Shown: positions 25,555 through 33,369 of the stretch, piece after piece
Layout of the letters: each line of letters begins with the position of its first letter
Position numbering within the stretch: the stretch's first letter is position 1
NCBI RefSeq assembly: GCF_004798685.1
Contig: NZ_CP039291.1
Span: 3,472,001 to 3,536,000 of the forward strand
DNA from: Cellulomonas shaoxiangyii
GTDB lineage: Bacteria > Actinomycetota > Actinomycetes > Actinomycetales > Cellulomonadaceae
DNA: 64,000 bases
Direction: 5' to 3'
The notes under the pieces: generated by a model
What the model saw: only the letters and a program-made list of their open reading frames with translations
What the model was told of the DNA's origin: nothing
Database searches by the model: none
Position numbers and translations under genes: made by a program

Positions 25555-25687
25555 GCACGCACCGCCGTCAGCGGGTGTCGAGATGCACGATGGTTCGACT
25601 GAACGGCGTCGATGGTCCGACTACCAAGCCAGCCGGCAGCAGGTCAGGTCCGTCCGCGCGGCGTCCCCGCCAGACCGAAGGGCTCGT

Positions 25688-26266
25688 GTGACACGCGAAG
25701 CGGCAGCGGACCTCGTCACGCTTGTCCGTGCCGTGAATCGTCGTCCCCTCGTGGTGGGTGTCGACGGTCAGAGCGGTGCCGGCAAGTCCACGTTCGCCCG
25801 AGCCGTCGTCCCTCTTCTCGCCGGCGCAGTCGTCGTCGAGGGCGACGACTTCTACCGCGACATGGACAGCCGCAGGCGTGCCGCACTCTCGCCCGCCGAC
25901 GGTGTGCAGCACTACTTCGACTGGCAGCGCCTGCGGAGCGACGTCCTCGAGCCCGCCCGCCGCGGTGCCTCGACGCTGCGCTATCAGCGATACGACTGGG
26001 TGCTCGGGGCGATGGGTGGGTGGGTCGAGATGCCGATGCCCGACGTCGTCATCGTCGAAGGCGTCTACACGTTGCGGCCGCAGCTCCTCGATCTGGTCGA
26101 TGTCGCGGTGTGGGTGGAGACACCCGAGGAGACCCGACTGCAGCGACAGCTCGAACGCGGCGAGAACACCGACGAATGGATCGCTCGGTGGCGCGCCGCC
26201 GAGGACCACTACGTGGCGAGCTGCGCCCCTCGTTCGGCGGCTGCGTTGCGGGTCCGGGGCGCCTGA
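25688..26266 (+). CDS. Uridine kinase-like P-loop kinase
   Basis: This 192-residue protein has Walker A (VVGVDGQSGAGKST, about 20-33), VVVEGDDFYRDM (phosphate-acceptor region), VVIVEGVYTL (Walker B-like) and the lid ETPEETRLQRQLERG. These match the short uridine kinase-like family of actinobacteria. GTG 25688 is chosen as the last start before the conserved part. The extreme C-terminus (SCAPRSAAALRVRGA) does not look like the usual family ending and abuts a truncated antitoxin-like frame. The 3' end may therefore have been altered by a deletion. The core should still be active. Confidence 0.72.
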   Translation: MTREAAADLVTLVRAVNRRPLVVGVDGQSGAGKSTFARAVVPLLAGAVVVEGDDFYRDMDSRRRAALSPADGVQHYFDWQRLRSDVLEPARRGASTLRYQRYDWVLGAMGGWVEMPMPDVVIVEGVYTLRPQLLDLVDVAVWVETPEETRLQRQLERGENTDEWIARWRAAEDHYVASCAPRSAAALRVRGA

Positions 26267-26314
26267 CCCGGTCCATCCGTCCCGCACCTCGACGCGGCGC
26301 TCGACGGTCTCGAC

Positions 26315-26560
26315 GTGATGCTCGCCGCGCCCGGTCCCACCGGCGACAACCGCTGGGACGCGCTGCTCGCCGGCGCCGTGCGGTACCGGCTGCGACTCAT
26401 CGACCGCCCGGCGCCGGCATGGACCGTGCGCGACCCCCTGCCCGCGTGGTGGTGGCCCGGCGGCCGCGGCGCCCGCGCGGTCCTCGCCATGCAGCGGACG
26501 CCACCCGAGCTGTCCCGCCTCGGCATCTGGTTCGACGCCCGGAACTTCACGACCGCATGA
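26315..26560 (+). CDS. Short antitoxin-like partner of the nucleotidyltransferase
   Basis: 81 residues from GTG 26315 (ATG at 26318 also possible). DNRWDALLAGAVRYRLRLI, WWWPGGRGARAVLAMQRTPP and LGIWFDARNF follow the pattern of the C-terminal part of regulator-type partners found before DUF6036-family nucleotidyltransferases. The N-terminal DNA-binding domain expected in longer members is absent, and the in-frame sequence upstream soon meets a stop. It is either a naturally short form or a truncated remnant. Its TGA overlaps the next ATG (ATGA), so translation is coupled. Confidence 0.5.
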   Translation: MMLAAPGPTGDNRWDALLAGAVRYRLRLIDRPAPAWTVRDPLPAWWWPGGRGARAVLAMQRTPPELSRLGIWFDARNFTTA

Positions 26561-27099
26561 CGACGGACCCGGCGCTCTCGCGCGAGGACATCCACCGGCT
26601 CCTCACGGAGGTCGGCGCCTACCTGCACGTGCGGCGCTGGACGGCGACGGTGTACGTCGCGGGCGGCGCCGCCATGTCGCTGCTGTTCGACGGGCGCACC
26701 ACCACGCGCGACATCGACGCGGTGTTCCGCTCCGACCGCGGACAGCTGGAGGCGGCGGTCCGCGACGTGGCGGTCCGCCACGGCCTGCCTGTCGACTGGC
26801 TGAGCGACCGGGTCACGCGGCACGTCCCGGACGCGGACGACACGAGCGCGACCGAGCTGGTCGTCCCCGGCCTGCACGTCCTGGTCTCCTCCGAGCGGCA
26901 CCTGCTGGCCATGAAGATGCTCGCGGGCCGCGAGCGCGACGTCCCCGACCTCGCGCTCCTCTTCGCGCGCCTGGGCATCACGACCCCCGCGCAGGCCGTG
27001 GCGATCACGGATGAGGTGTTCGGCGACACGTACCCCGTGGAGCGGCCGCCGGTCGAGTACCTGGAGGCCCTCGCGGCCGACGTCCTCGACGAGGGCTGA
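26557..27099 (+). CDS. DUF6036-like nucleotidyltransferase (AbiEii-type)
   Basis: This 180-residue protein starts at ATG 26557. It contains TVYVAGGAAMSLLFDGRTTTRDID, with the core written GGAAMSL then RDID, the nucleotidyltransferase Gly motif and paired Asp. LVSSERHLLAMKMLAGRERDVPDLALL follows, as in the DUF6036/AbiEii family. Related proteins act as toxins that modify tRNA, or as phage-defence NTases. The upstream overlapping gene encodes a small antitoxin-like protein. All key acidic residues seem intact. Confidence 0.75.
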   Translation: MTTDPALSREDIHRLLTEVGAYLHVRRWTATVYVAGGAAMSLLFDGRTTTRDIDAVFRSDRGQLEAAVRDVAVRHGLPVDWLSDRVTRHVPDADDTSATELVVPGLHVLVSSERHLLAMKMLAGRERDVPDLALLFARLGITTPAQAVAITDEVFGDTYPVERPPVEYLEALAADVLDEG

Positions 27100-27212
27100 C
27101 CCGCTGCGGCTCCCGGCACGTCGGCGGGTGTGCACCGCGCCATCCTGCCCGGCGCCGCCCTCGCTCACACCGCGTTCGCCACGTCGGCGACAAGGACCTC
27201 CGGCCGCGACGC

Positions 27213-27229
27213 GTGGTGTCGGACACCAC
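27213..27229. repeat. Perfect inverted repeat between convergent genes
   Basis: GTGGTGTC-G-GACACCAC, 8 bp arms around one base, lies between the convergent ends of the nucleotidyltransferase and ABC permease genes. The one-base gap suits an operator better than a hairpin; as RNA it could fold as six pairs with a five-base loop. No gene starts nearby. Confidence 0.4.
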
Positions 27230-27300
27230 TCGCCTCGCCCGGAGGCCCTCGTCCCTGTCGGCGACGTCCACGCGCACCGCACGTCGAACGAGCGCCGCGC

Positions 27301-29193
27301 CTACGCGACGGCCGTCGCCAGGCGCGTCGTCCGGCGTGCCGCCAGGGCCGTCGCGACCAGCGCAAAGACCACCACGGCCGCACTGACGACGCCGTACGAC
27401 GGCACGTCGACCACCGGCGGCCCGTTCAGCACCCCGGCGCTCACGCCGATCAGCGCCGGCACCACCGCGACGGTGCCGACCACCCACGCCGTCAGTCCCG
27501 TGATCACGGCCTCGACGGTGGTCATCGCCATGAGCTGGCGGCGGGTGGTGCCGGTGCGGTGCAGCAGCGCGAGCTCGTCGCGGCGCGCCACGGTGGTCAT
27601 GGCCAGCGTGCTCGCCGCACCGACCGCCACGACGGCGAGCAGCAGGAGGAGCAGCGCGGTGCCGATCTCGTTCTCGCCGCCGGCCGACTGCATCGCCGTG
27701 GCGACGTGGGTCTCGGGGTCGGCCGCCGTCGTCCCGAGGGCCGTGATCGCCGCGGTGACGTCCGCGACGTCCGCACCGGGGGCGAGGTCCACGAGCACGG
27801 TGTCGGCCACCACGGGCAGCCCGTGGGCCTCGGCCGTCGCCGGACCGGTGATGAGGCCGGCGACGCCCAGGCCGCGCGAGAACACCGCGACGACGGTGGC
27901 GTCGACCGTGTCCTCGCCGAGCCGGAGCGTGAGCGTCTCGCCCAGGCCGGCACCCGACGTGAACGCCGTGTCGCTGCTGACGGCCACCGTGTCAGGCGCG
28001 TCGAGGCCCGTGAGGGAGCCGTCGACGACGTCCGGGTCCAGAGCGGTCGAGCCGGCCGGGACGACGCGCAGCGCGGTCGCCTCCCAGCCCAGCGCGCCGC
28101 CCTCGGCGTCGGTGCGCAGCTGCGCCGGGACGGTCCCCAGCGGGACGGCCGCCGCGACGCCCGGCACCTCCGCCACCTCTGCGGTCAGGTCCTGCGTCGC
28201 ACCCTCGGTGGGCGTCACGACGAGGTCCGCGGTGACCGCGGCGACGAACTCCTGCTGCGCGGCCGTCGTGATCGCGCGGTTCACGCTCGTCTGGACGGTC
28301 GCCGCGGCGACCACCAGTGCGAGGGGGACGACCACGGTCGTCAGCCGCCGCGAGAAGCCGCGCACGTTGCGGACGGCGAGCATCGTGGCCGGGCGACCAC
28401 CGGGACGCATCCGTGCCAGGCGGTCGAAGATCCAGCCGACGAGGACAGGGCCGGCGAGCGCCGCGGCGCCGATCAGCAGGAACGCCGACAGCGAGGCCGC
28501 GGCACTCCCCATCACGCCCGGCACCCACAGGGGCGAGAAGGCCGCGCCGAGGCCGCCGAGGGTCATGGCCAGGGCGGTCAGCCGACGCCCTGTCCCGACC
28601 TGCCGGTCCTCCACCGCGCTCTGCTGGAGCGCCGCGGTCGGTGCGGTACGGGCGGCCTCCCGGGCGCCGAGCCGGCCCACGGGCACCGCGGTGACCGCGA
28701 TGAGCGCGACGGCGGCGAGGACGGGCAGCGGCGACAGGGACGAGCTGAAGTCCGGCGCGACCATCTCGCCCCGCACGAGCAGCGGGTCGAGGAGCCGGGC
28801 GCCGAACAGGCCCGCGAGCGCCCCCAGCGGGGCGGCGACGAGCGACACCACCGCGACCTCGATGGTGACGGTGCGCCGTACCTGCGACGGGGTGGCACCG
28901 ACCGCACGCAGCAGCGCGAACTCACGACGCCGGCTGCGCAGCGCGAGGCTGACGGTCGCCGCGACGACCATCACCACGACGACGATCAGCGTGCCGGCGT
29001 AGGAGGAGGCGAGGGCGACGAGCAGCCCCCCGGAGGCCGCGTCGCCGCCGGACTGCGTGCGCAGTCCCGACTCGAAGAGCACGCCCGTGACGGCGAGGAC
29101 GGCCGCGGCGACGGCCAGGACGACGGCGGTGCCGGCGAAGGCCCCGCGGTGGGCGCGGACGCCCGAGGACGCGAGCTGCCACATGGTGCTCAC
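27301..29193 (-). CDS. ABC transporter permease (FtsX/MacB type)
   Basis: This 630-residue membrane protein has about ten transmembrane segments and two FtsX domains. The first core follows GTLIVVVVMVVAATVSLALRSRRREFALLRAVGA, i.e. a helix then the cytosolic RRREFALLRAVGAT coupling loop. The second follows MTTVARRDELALLHRTG near the C-terminus. A periplasmic-facing domain lies between (about 350-520). Such permeases power export or mechanotransmission rather than import and often give resistance to cell-wall antibiotics. The GTG start at 29193 overlaps the ATPase TGA by four bases. Co-regulated with the CPBP-kinase operon by a shared operator. Confidence 0.88.
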   Translation of the reverse strand: MSTMWQLASSGVRAHRGAFAGTAVVLAVAAAVLAVTGVLFESGLRTQSGGDAASGGLLVALASSYAGTLIVVVVMVVAATVSLALRSRRREFALLRAVGATPSQVRRTVTIEVAVVSLVAAPLGALAGLFGARLLDPLLVRGEMVAPDFSSSLSPLPVLAAVALIAVTAVPVGRLGAREAARTAPTAALQQSAVEDRQVGTGRRLTALAMTLGGLGAAFSPLWVPGVMGSAAASLSAFLLIGAAALAGPVLVGWIFDRLARMRPGGRPATMLAVRNVRGFSRRLTTVVVPLALVVAAATVQTSVNRAITTAAQQEFVAAVTADLVVTPTEGATQDLTAEVAEVPGVAAAVPLGTVPAQLRTDAEGGALGWEATALRVVPAGSTALDPDVVDGSLTGLDAPDTVAVSSDTAFTSGAGLGETLTLRLGEDTVDATVVAVFSRGLGVAGLITGPATAEAHGLPVVADTVLVDLAPGADVADVTAAITALGTTAADPETHVATAMQSAGGENEIGTALLLLLLAVVAVGAASTLAMTTVARRDELALLHRTGTTRRQLMAMTTVEAVITGLTAWVVGTVAVVPALIGVSAGVLNGPPVVDVPSYGVVSAAVVVFALVATALAARRTTRLATAVA

Positions 29194-29939
29194 CGGCCCT
29201 TCGTGAGGAGGCGAGCGGTGACCTGCTCGGCGGTGGGGCGCTCGAGCTGGTCGACGACCAGCCCGTCCGCGAGGACGACCACGCGCTCGGCGGCGGCCGC
29301 GACCCCGGCGTCGTGCGTGACGATGACGACGGTCTGCCCGAGCTCGGCGGCCGTGTCGCGCAGCACCTGGAGCACGGCGGCCCCGGTGCGGGAGTCCAGC
29401 GCGCCCGTCGGCTCGTCGGCGAAGACGACGGCGGGCCGCGTGACCAGCGCACGGGCGATCGCGACCCGCTGGGCCTGCCCACCGGACAGCTCGCCCGGCA
29501 GCCGGTCCATCAGCTCCGGCACGCCGAGGAACTGCAGCAGCGCCGACTCCCACGCCGCGTCGACCTGGCGGCCCGCGAGCACGAGCGGCAGCCGGACGTT
29601 CTCGCGTGCCGTCAGGTGGCCGATGAGGTTGTAGGACTGGAAGACGAAGCCCACGTGCTCGCGACGGAACCGGGTGAGGTCGTCGGGGCGCAACGTCGTC
29701 AGGTCGTGACCGCCGACGACGACCGAGCCGCGGCTGGGCGTGTCGAGCCCCGCCGCGCAGTTCAGGAGGGTGGACTTGCCCGAGCCGGACTGACCGACGA
29801 TGGCGGTCACCGAGCCGGCGAGCAGCTCCAGGGACACCCCGCGCAGCGCGTGGACGGGCTCGCGGGCCGGGTAGGTCTTGTGGATGTCGACGAGGCGGAC
29901 GGCGGTGCCCGTCACCTCAGCCGTGGTGAGGGTGGCCAT
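29190..29939 (-). CDS. ABC transporter ATPase (MacB/LolD type)
   Basis: This 249-residue ATPase has Walker A GQSGSGKST (about 49-57), a Q-loop in GFVFQSYNL, signature LSGGQAQRVAIARAL, Walker B VVFADEP with catalytic Glu, and the H-loop TVVIVTHD. It pairs with the overlapping permease as the engine of an antimicrobial-peptide or lipid-type exporter. The ATG start at 29939 is followed by a 20-residue lead before the domain. The promoter upstream carries the 16-bp inverted repeat shared with the CPBP operon. Confidence 0.92.
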   Translation of the reverse strand: MATLTTAEVTGTAVRLVDIHKTYPAREPVHALRGVSLELLAGSVTAIVGQSGSGKSTLLNCAAGLDTPSRGSVVVGGHDLTTLRPDDLTRFRREHVGFVFQSYNLIGHLTARENVRLPLVLAGRQVDAAWESALLQFLGVPELMDRLPGELSGGQAQRVAIARALVTRPAVVFADEPTGALDSRTGAAVLQVLRDTAAELGQTVVIVTHDAGVAAAAERVVVLADGLVVDQLERPTAEQVTARLLTKGR

Positions 29940-29982
29940 GATGTGCTCCTGGGATCGAGGTCGCGTCGTGCTGTCGATCTCG

Positions 29983-30054
29983 AACCTAGGAACCGGGCGG
30001 GGTGCCCATCGAGCCTCGGAAGGAGGCCCCGGCAGGGTTCCATCCTTCGATGGA
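29983..30054 (-). promoter_or_regulatory. Exporter promoter with shared 16-bp inverted repeat
   Basis: The -10 box TAGGTT (complement at 29983-29988) lies 43 bp before the ATPase start. At 30039-30054 is TCCATC-CTTC-GATGGA, arms of six around four bases, with exactly 50 bases between it and the -10 box. The same type of site with the same spacing occurs before the CPBP gene at 33137-33152. It is the prime candidate for the binding site of the response regulator encoded next to it. Confidence 0.7.
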
Positions 30055-30070
30055 GGCGCCCCCGCCGACG

Positions 30071-30754
30071 TCAGCCGCCGACGTCGACGACGCCGTTCTG
30101 GTACGCCCACACGACCGCCTGCAACCGCGACTTCACGCCCAGCTTCGGCATCACCCGGGCCAGGTGCGACTTCACGGTCGACACCTCCAGGAACAGCTCC
30201 CGCGCGATCTCGTCGTTGGACATGCCCTGCGCCAGCAGCAGGACGATGTCGAGCTCGCGCGCCGTCAGCAGCTCGCTCGCGCGCGCGGCCGTCACGGGCT
30301 GCGTCCGGCGGCGGGTGACGACCTCGCGCAGGACGCGCCGGGTCAGCGCGTTAGCGAGCATGCCGTGCCCCGCGGCGACCGACCGGACGGCCTCGATGAG
30401 CGTCGCGGGCTCGGCGTCCTTGAGCAGGAAGCCCGACGCGCCGGCCTCCAGCGCGCCGAACAGGTACTCGTCGACGTCGAACGTCGTCAGGATCAGGACG
30501 GGGATCGGGTCGTCGACGCCGGGACCGCACAGCTCCCGCGTCGCGGTGATGCCGTCCTTGCCGGGCATGCGGATGTCCATGCACACCACGTCGGGCCGCA
30601 GCGCGTGCGCGAGCTCCACGGCGGTCCCGCCGTCGGCCGCCTGCCCGACGACCTCGATGCCCGGCTCGGTCGCGAGCATCGTGGCCAGCCCCATGCGGAC
30701 GAGCGGCTGGTCGTCCGCGACCACCACGCGCACGGCCGAGGCGACCTCGCTCAT
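30071..30754 (-). CDS. NarL/LuxR-type response regulator
   Basis: This 227-residue regulator has a receiver domain (about 8-125) with acidic pair Asp14-Asp15, phospho-acceptor Asp60 in VVCMDIRMPG, Thr in LILTTFD and Lys in FLLKDAEP. A C-terminal LuxR-type HTH follows (ELLTARELDIVLLLAQGMSN, TVKSHLARVMPKL). Its ATG overlaps the kinase stop (ATGA). With the kinase it forms a two-component system whose likely targets are its own operon and the adjacent ABC exporter, on the basis of the shared promoter site. Confidence 0.93.
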   Translation of the reverse strand: MSEVASAVRVVVADDQPLVRMGLATMLATEPGIEVVGQAADGGTAVELAHALRPDVVCMDIRMPGKDGITATRELCGPGVDDPIPVLILTTFDVDEYLFGALEAGASGFLLKDAEPATLIEAVRSVAAGHGMLANALTRRVLREVVTRRRTQPVTAARASELLTARELDIVLLLAQGMSNDEIARELFLEVSTVKSHLARVMPKLGVKSRLQAVVWAYQNGVVDVGG

Positions 30755-32085
30755 GCGTCCTGCCCTTCGCTCGTCGTCGGCGCACGGTCGGCGGCCGGGG
30801 GGACGGCCGCCGAGACGGTCGCGGAGACGGTCGCGGAGACGGTCGCGGGGACCGACAGCGTGACCTGCCAGCCGCCGTCGAGCGTCGGCCCGTACCGCAG
30901 GGTGGCGCCGGTCAGCTCGGCGCGCTCGTGCATCCCGACCAGACCGTAGCCGGGGTCGTGGTGCGCGGGCGCCTCCCCCGCACCGGGCGGGCCGTTGCGG
31001 ACCACCACCTCGACGCGGCCCTCGTCGTGCGCGTCGAGCCGCACGTCGCAGCGCGCACCGGGCGCGTGACGGGCGGCGTTCGCGAGCGCCTCCTGCACGA
31101 CCCGGTACGCCGCGAGCTGCGCCAACGGGCCGACGGCCCCGGACGCCGCGACCTGCGCCACCGGGCCCGTCGAGGTGAGCGAGACCGCCAGCCCCGCCTC
31201 CTGCGCCCGCGCGACGAGGTCCCCGATCCCCGCCAGGGTCTCCATGCGCACCGGCCCGCCGGGCTCCACCGGCACGTCGACGTCACGCAGCAGCACGACG
31301 AGGTTGCGCAGGTCCCGCAGCATCGCGGTGCTCTGCTCGCGCACCTGCGCGACCGCGACCTTGGCACCGTCCGGGTCGACGTCGATCTGGCGCCCGATGG
31401 CCGCGGTCATCACGGCGATGCCCGACAGGTGGTGCGCGGCGATGTCGTGCAGCTCGCGCGCCATCGCGGTCCGCTCCCGCTCGACGGCGACCTGCACGAG
31501 CGCGTCGCGCTCGCGGCTCTGCGCCTCGGCGGTGCGCGCGAGCGCGTCCACGGCGTCCTGCCGCGCCGCGACGACGCTCGCCAGCACGAACGGGAGGCCG
31601 ACGGCGGCCACGCCCTGCAGCAGACCCGCGACGACGACGGCCAGCCCGCCGGCGCCGTTGCCGACCTCGGAGCCCGCCACCCCCGCGGCCACCAGCGCCC
31701 CGGCCGCGACCAGGGTCGGGGTGAGCCGACGGGCGGGTCGTGCCAGGACGGCCCGGTACGCCGCGACCAGCACCGGCAGGAGGCCGACCCCGACGGCCTC
31801 GCCGAGCGGCATGAGCGCCGGGACCCCGGCGGCGACGGCGAGGAGCCCGACGCGCGGGTGCGCACCCGAGGCGCCGAGCGCCGCCGCCTGCAGCGTCAGC
31901 ACCGCCACCGCCGCCCACCACGCGACGTCGCCGAACCCGGGCACGCCGCGCGCGGCCGACGGGTCCGCGTCGTTCAGGACCACGGAGGCGGCGAGCAGCC
32001 CCACCGACAGCAGCCAGCAGGCCGCCGGGACGACGTACGTCGCCCGGCGGCCGCTGTGAGCAGGACGCTCGATCACGGTCGTCAC
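30751..32085 (-). CDS. Sensor histidine kinase (HisKA_3 family)
   Basis: This 444-residue kinase has several N-terminal transmembrane helices (about 17-172) with very short loops, typical of intramembrane-sensing kinases of cell-envelope stress. A coiled linker follows, then the phospho-acceptor His213 in MARELHDIAAHHLSGI. The ATPase domain carries YRVVQEALANAARHA and GYGLVGMHERAEL. The GTG at 32085 overlaps the CPBP stop. The C-terminal tail holds an in-frame threefold tandem repeat (TVSA units). The signal is probably passed from the CPBP protein or exporter context; this is inference. Confidence 0.9.
   Translation of the reverse strand: MTTVIERPAHSGRRATYVVPAACWLLSVGLLAASVVLNDADPSAARGVPGFGDVAWWAAVAVLTLQAAALGASGAHPRVGLLAVAAGVPALMPLGEAVGVGLLPVLVAAYRAVLARPARRLTPTLVAAGALVAAGVAGSEVGNGAGGLAVVVAGLLQGVAAVGLPFVLASVVAARQDAVDALARTAEAQSRERDALVQVAVERERTAMARELHDIAAHHLSGIAVMTAAIGRQIDVDPDGAKVAVAQVREQSTAMLRDLRNLVVLLRDVDVPVEPGGPVRMETLAGIGDLVARAQEAGLAVSLTSTGPVAQVAASGAVGPLAQLAAYRVVQEALANAARHAPGARCDVRLDAHDEGRVEVVVRNGPPGAGEAPAHHDPGYGLVGMHERAELTGATLRYGPTLDGGWQVTLSVPATVSATVSATVSAAVPPAADRAPTTSEGQDA
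30812..30847 (-). repeat. 12-bp tandem repeat in the kinase tail
   Basis: Three exact copies of GAGACGGTCGCG within the last codons of the kinase gene encode repeated Ala-Thr-Val-Ser units. Twelve bases keep the frame, so copy-number change would only lengthen or shorten the tail. Confidence 0.85.
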
Positions 32086-33041
32086 GATAGGGGCGACGCC
32101 TCGAGCGGGCGGGTGGTCTCCACGGGGCGGGCGATCTGCTCGTCGCGCTCCGGGTGGTACCCCAGCCGCCCCCGGGTGGCCACCAGGGTGACGACCGCTC
32201 CGACGGCCGCAGCCAGCAGCAGCGCGCCCTGGATGTTGTCGTAGTCGTCCCCGATGAGCGGGAACATGTCCGCGATGACGAGGCTGGCGTAGGTGTTGAT
32301 GCTCACGTGCAGCAGCATCGCCATCGGCAGGCTCTGACCCGTCCGGTTGAACACCCAGGTCATGACGACGTTGAACAGGACGCAGAAGGCGATGAACGCC
32401 ACGGGCCGCAGCCAGTGGAGGGTGTCCCAGTGGCCCCACTGGGTCAGGTACAGCGGCAGGTGCCAGACGCCCCACAGGACGCCGATGCCCACGGCCGCGA
32501 CGAGCGCTCCGAAGCGGCGCTGCGCGCGGGGGAGCGCGAAGTCGCGCCAGCCCGGCTCCTCGGCGAGGCCGGTCGTGAAGACCTGCATGACGAGGAACGG
32601 CAGGTACTGGACCAGGGTCTGCATCGGCACGGCATCGACCTGACCGCCCCCGGCGACGAACGACGCCAGCAGCAGGGCGGCAGGGGTGCCGACGAGGATG
32701 CCGACGTACCAGCGCCAGTTGACCTTCCACTTCGTCAGCCGCCTCAGCCAGGCGCGCACACCGGCACGCCCCTCGGTGACGGCGGTGACGAAGAACGCGG
32801 CGCCGATGGGTCCGAGGAACGCGCCCGGCAGCATCGCGAAGAGCTGCCAGCCGTCGTCCCCGCCGGGGACCTGGATGTCCCAGACGCCGAGCCCGTAGGA
32901 CCCGAGGACCAGCGGGATCCACGCGAGCCAGCTGCCGGCGATCGCCAGCACGACGAACGACAGGAGGGGGTGGCGCCGGACGACGTCCAGCACCCCTCCT
33001 CGGCGGGGTGGTGCGTCTGCCTGAGCAGGGAGGACGCTCAT
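32082..33041 (-). CDS. CPBP-family intramembrane protease
   Basis: This 319-residue protein has about eight transmembrane helices. Its abortive-infection/CAAX-protease (CPBP) motifs are Glu161-Glu162 and Arg166 in AEEPGWRDFAL, His194 in WGVWHLPLY and His245 in LLHVSINT. These line the membrane-embedded active site of glutamic endopeptidases. It heads an operon with the histidine kinase and response regulator, each overlapping the next by four bases. A protease first in a sensor operon suggests a role in signal generation or bacteriocin immunity, an inference. The ribosome site is AAAGGGA. Confidence 0.88.
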   Translation of the reverse strand: MSVLPAQADAPPRRGGVLDVVRRHPLLSFVVLAIAGSWLAWIPLVLGSYGLGVWDIQVPGGDDGWQLFAMLPGAFLGPIGAAFFVTAVTEGRAGVRAWLRRLTKWKVNWRWYVGILVGTPAALLLASFVAGGGQVDAVPMQTLVQYLPFLVMQVFTTGLAEEPGWRDFALPRAQRRFGALVAAVGIGVLWGVWHLPLYLTQWGHWDTLHWLRPVAFIAFCVLFNVVMTWVFNRTGQSLPMAMLLHVSINTYASLVIADMFPLIGDDYDNIQGALLLAAAVGAVVTLVATRGRLGYHPERDEQIARPVETTRPLEASPLS

Positions 33042-33080
33042 CGGAGTTCCCTTTCGTCGAGGTCGGTGTGACGTGACTCG

Positions 33081-33152
33081 ACGCTAGGAATCCGCGACCC
33101 GGTGCCGCGCCGGGCGCAGGGTGGAACCCCGGACGTTGCATCGAAGGATGCA
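33081..33152 (-). promoter_or_regulatory. CPBP operon promoter with shared 16-bp inverted repeat
   Basis: The -10 box TAGCGT (complement at 33081-33086) lies 39 bp before the CPBP start. TGCATC-GAAG-GATGCA at 33137-33152 has the same six-four-six design as the exporter site, with exactly 50 bases between it and the -10 box. The rest of the 33042-33369 gap shows no gene; its right part should hold the promoter of the secreted protein gene. Confidence 0.7.
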
Positions 33153-33369
33153 GGCGGTACCCGCAGGACGGCTCGGGTCCGGCGGCGGCTTCGGTGCGGC
33201 GTCCCGCTCGAGCCGTGGTCGGCGTCGCGCAGTTCCTGGCGGTACGTCCCGTTCCTCCCTAGGGTGGGTGGCCGCGCCGTCCTCTCGTTCGCCGGACGCG
33301 CGCGCTCATGGGGTGACGGCGGGGGACGCACCCGGTGAGACCGACGGCTCCCCGCCGAAGGGGACAACG

